The notes under the pieces: model-generated
What the model was told of the DNA's origin: nothing
Seen by the model: the letters and a program-made list of their open reading frames with translations, nothing else
The model's database searches: none
Made by a program: the position numbers and the translations under genes
Part shown: positions 16,579-17,589 of the stretch, one piece after another
Position numbering within the stretch: the first letter of the stretch is position 1
Layout: each line of letters opens with the position of its first letter
Assembly: GCA_900642245.1 (NCBI GenBank)
Contig: CAAAJI010000035.1
Coordinates: 212,704 to 230,292, forward strand
Source of the DNA: Fragilaria radians
Lineage: Eukaryota > Bacillariophyta > Fragilariophyceae > Fragilariales > Fragilariaceae
Direction of reading: 5' to 3'
Length of the DNA stretch: 17,589 bases

Positions 16579-17589
16579 ATGCCATCATCTTATCGATCGT
16601 ATCGTGGCAACAACAATTTGATTGTCGGAATTATTTTGGCATGTTTTACTTTATTGGTAGCATGCACTTCCTCGCCGGATAGTCTTGTTTCGAAGTCAAG
16701 GAAAAAGATCGCACTTCCTCGATCCGTACATGTTCGTGCATACTCTGATGGTGAATCACCCCTTTGGAATCCTTCCTCTCAAATAGATTCCGAGGGTTTC
16801 TTAATGAATACGTATCTTCGTATCCCTTCCGAGTTAGAAGTGGGAAGGGATGCTATTGGTGGGAGGTATCGTGCTTCGACATTACGTAATGTTCCAGTTT
16901 GTATTCGTCAAGTTCCCGGTGATGGTAACTGTTTATTCCATGCTTTGACGGTCTGTCTTACCAAGATCGAAAATGGAACTCACTTTTGCTTCAAAAACCA
17001 CTTGGAAGAATTACGAGCTCATTCCAAAATGCTACGAGAAAACTCTGTGGATTACCTTTCGGAAAATCCGAATCGCTTGTTATACCTGCAAGGACGCGAA
17101 TACATGCGTGCATGTGACCTCATTGAAACGGCAGCATCACCATATGGATGTACGCCAGAGGAATATTGTGCTGCCATGCGACAAGAATCCTTTTGGGGTG
17201 GTGGTCCCGAGGTAGTTGCCTTGTGTAACAAACTTCAACGACCGATTCATATTTATGAACTCCATCCAGTTGACAAGAGCAATGACAAAGAAGGGAGAGA
17301 TGGTAGCGATGGAAAAGAAGACTGCAACTTTCAATTGAGACGTATGGCATGTTTTGGATCTCCTAAATTTGATCGCAAGGAGGCCTTGCATATTCTATCT
17401 GCGGATTCAAGATTTCCTGATGTGATTCCTGGTAAGCACTTGGCAGCCGGGAATCACTTTATGGCATTATTTCCTTTGTCAGAAAGTCAAAACATCGAGA
17501 AAAGGAAACGAGTCCGAGGTGGTGGCGGTGTTGCCTCCAAATTTTGGTTTCTAAACTCTAACATAGAGTTCAAGGAGCGCGAATCTTTC
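16579..17589 (+). CDS. OTU-family cysteine protease (deubiquitinase-like), 3' partial
   Basis: From ATG 16579 the frame is open for 337 codons to the window edge, with no stop. The OTU signature is clear: VPGDGNCLFHAL (112-123) with Asp115 and nucleophile Cys118, the central WGGGPEVVALCNKLQRPIHIY (206-226, first and last parts diagnostic), and GNHFMALFP (291-299) with catalytic His293. A triad arrangement of this kind cleaves ubiquitin or ubiquitin-like conjugates in known OTU enzymes. Ahead of it, NLIVGIILACFTLLVACTSS (13-32) is a strong hydrophobic segment after a short Arg-containing N-terminus, so the protein is probably ER-inserted, either as a type II membrane protein or as a secreted form. 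Between the WGGG segment and the catalytic His lies a charged Lys/Asp/Gly-rich insert (about 231-249). A basic KRKRVRGGGG (308-317) follows the domain. Substrate and exact location are unknown; a downstream domain may lie outside the window. Confidence 0.88.
   Translation, partial: MPSSYRSYRGNNNLIVGIILACFTLLVACTSSPDSLVSKSRKKIALPRSVHVRAYSDGESPLWNPSSQIDSEGFLMNTYLRIPSELEVGRDAIGGRYRASTLRNVPVCIRQVPGDGNCLFHALTVCLTKIENGTHFCFKNHLEELRAHSKMLRENSVDYLSENPNRLLYLQGREYMRACDLIETAASPYGCTPEEYCAAMRQESFWGGGPEVVALCNKLQRPIHIYELHPVDKSNDKEGRDGSDGKEDCNFQLRRMACFGSPKFDRKEALHILSADSRFPDVIPGKHLAAGNHFMALFPLSESQNIEKRKRVRGGGGVASKFWFLNSNIEFKERESF

Noticed and set aside
1..17589. tRNA, rRNA, CRISPR arrays and bacterial operon signals
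   Set aside because: No tRNA B-box with matching A-box, no rRNA core sequence, and no regularly spaced repeat array with unique spacers was seen.

Overview
The window looks like nuclear DNA of a diatom, most likely a pennate species. This is inferred from the AT-rich, gene-sparse layout, a 62-nt GTAAGT...TTGCAG spliceosomal intron, degraded Ty1/copia and Ty3/gypsy relics, and two large proteins whose C-terminal blocks resemble families I know only from diatom proteomes. Nothing suggests a bacterial or organellar source: there are no operons, ribosome binding sites, tRNAs, rRNAs or CRISPR arrays.

Layout from left to right. (1) 53-330 (-): first exon of a secreted-protein gene that runs off the left edge through an intron. 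(2) 331-4697: a long stretch without a convincing gene. It holds a 22-bp tandem repeat (704-785), an antisense copia RNase H relic (1611-1968), small hairpins and a possible second retroelement scrap near 3700. (3) 4698-6455 (+): an intronless 585-aa protein with a disordered, repeat-bearing N-terminus and a compact conserved-looking C-terminal domain of unknown function. (4) 6456-7600: intergenic, ending in a strong hairpin just upstream of the next start codon. (5) 7601-9633 (+): a two-exon gene for a 656-aa thiamine-diphosphate (ThDP) enzyme of the acetolactate synthase/pyruvate oxidase superfamily. (6) 9741-13493 (-): a 1250-aa protein with a long disordered N-terminus, about six ankyrin-like repeats and a Trp/Cys-rich C-terminal block; it converges on the ThDP gene with a 107-bp gap. 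(7) 13494-16578: a second gene-poor zone with a degenerate ~119-bp tandem repeat, a 123-bp foldback element and a collapsed gypsy reverse transcriptase relic. (8) 16579-17589 (+): a membrane-anchored or secreted OTU-family cysteine protease, still open at the right edge.

I see no shared pathway linking these genes. They appear to be independently transcribed single genes separated by decayed transposon sequence. I did not find a clearly new multi-gene system. The least understood parts are the C-terminal domains of the 585-aa and 1250-aa proteins, the foldback element at 14360-14482, and the function of the ThDP enzyme, which lacks the hallmark motif of true acetolactate synthase.
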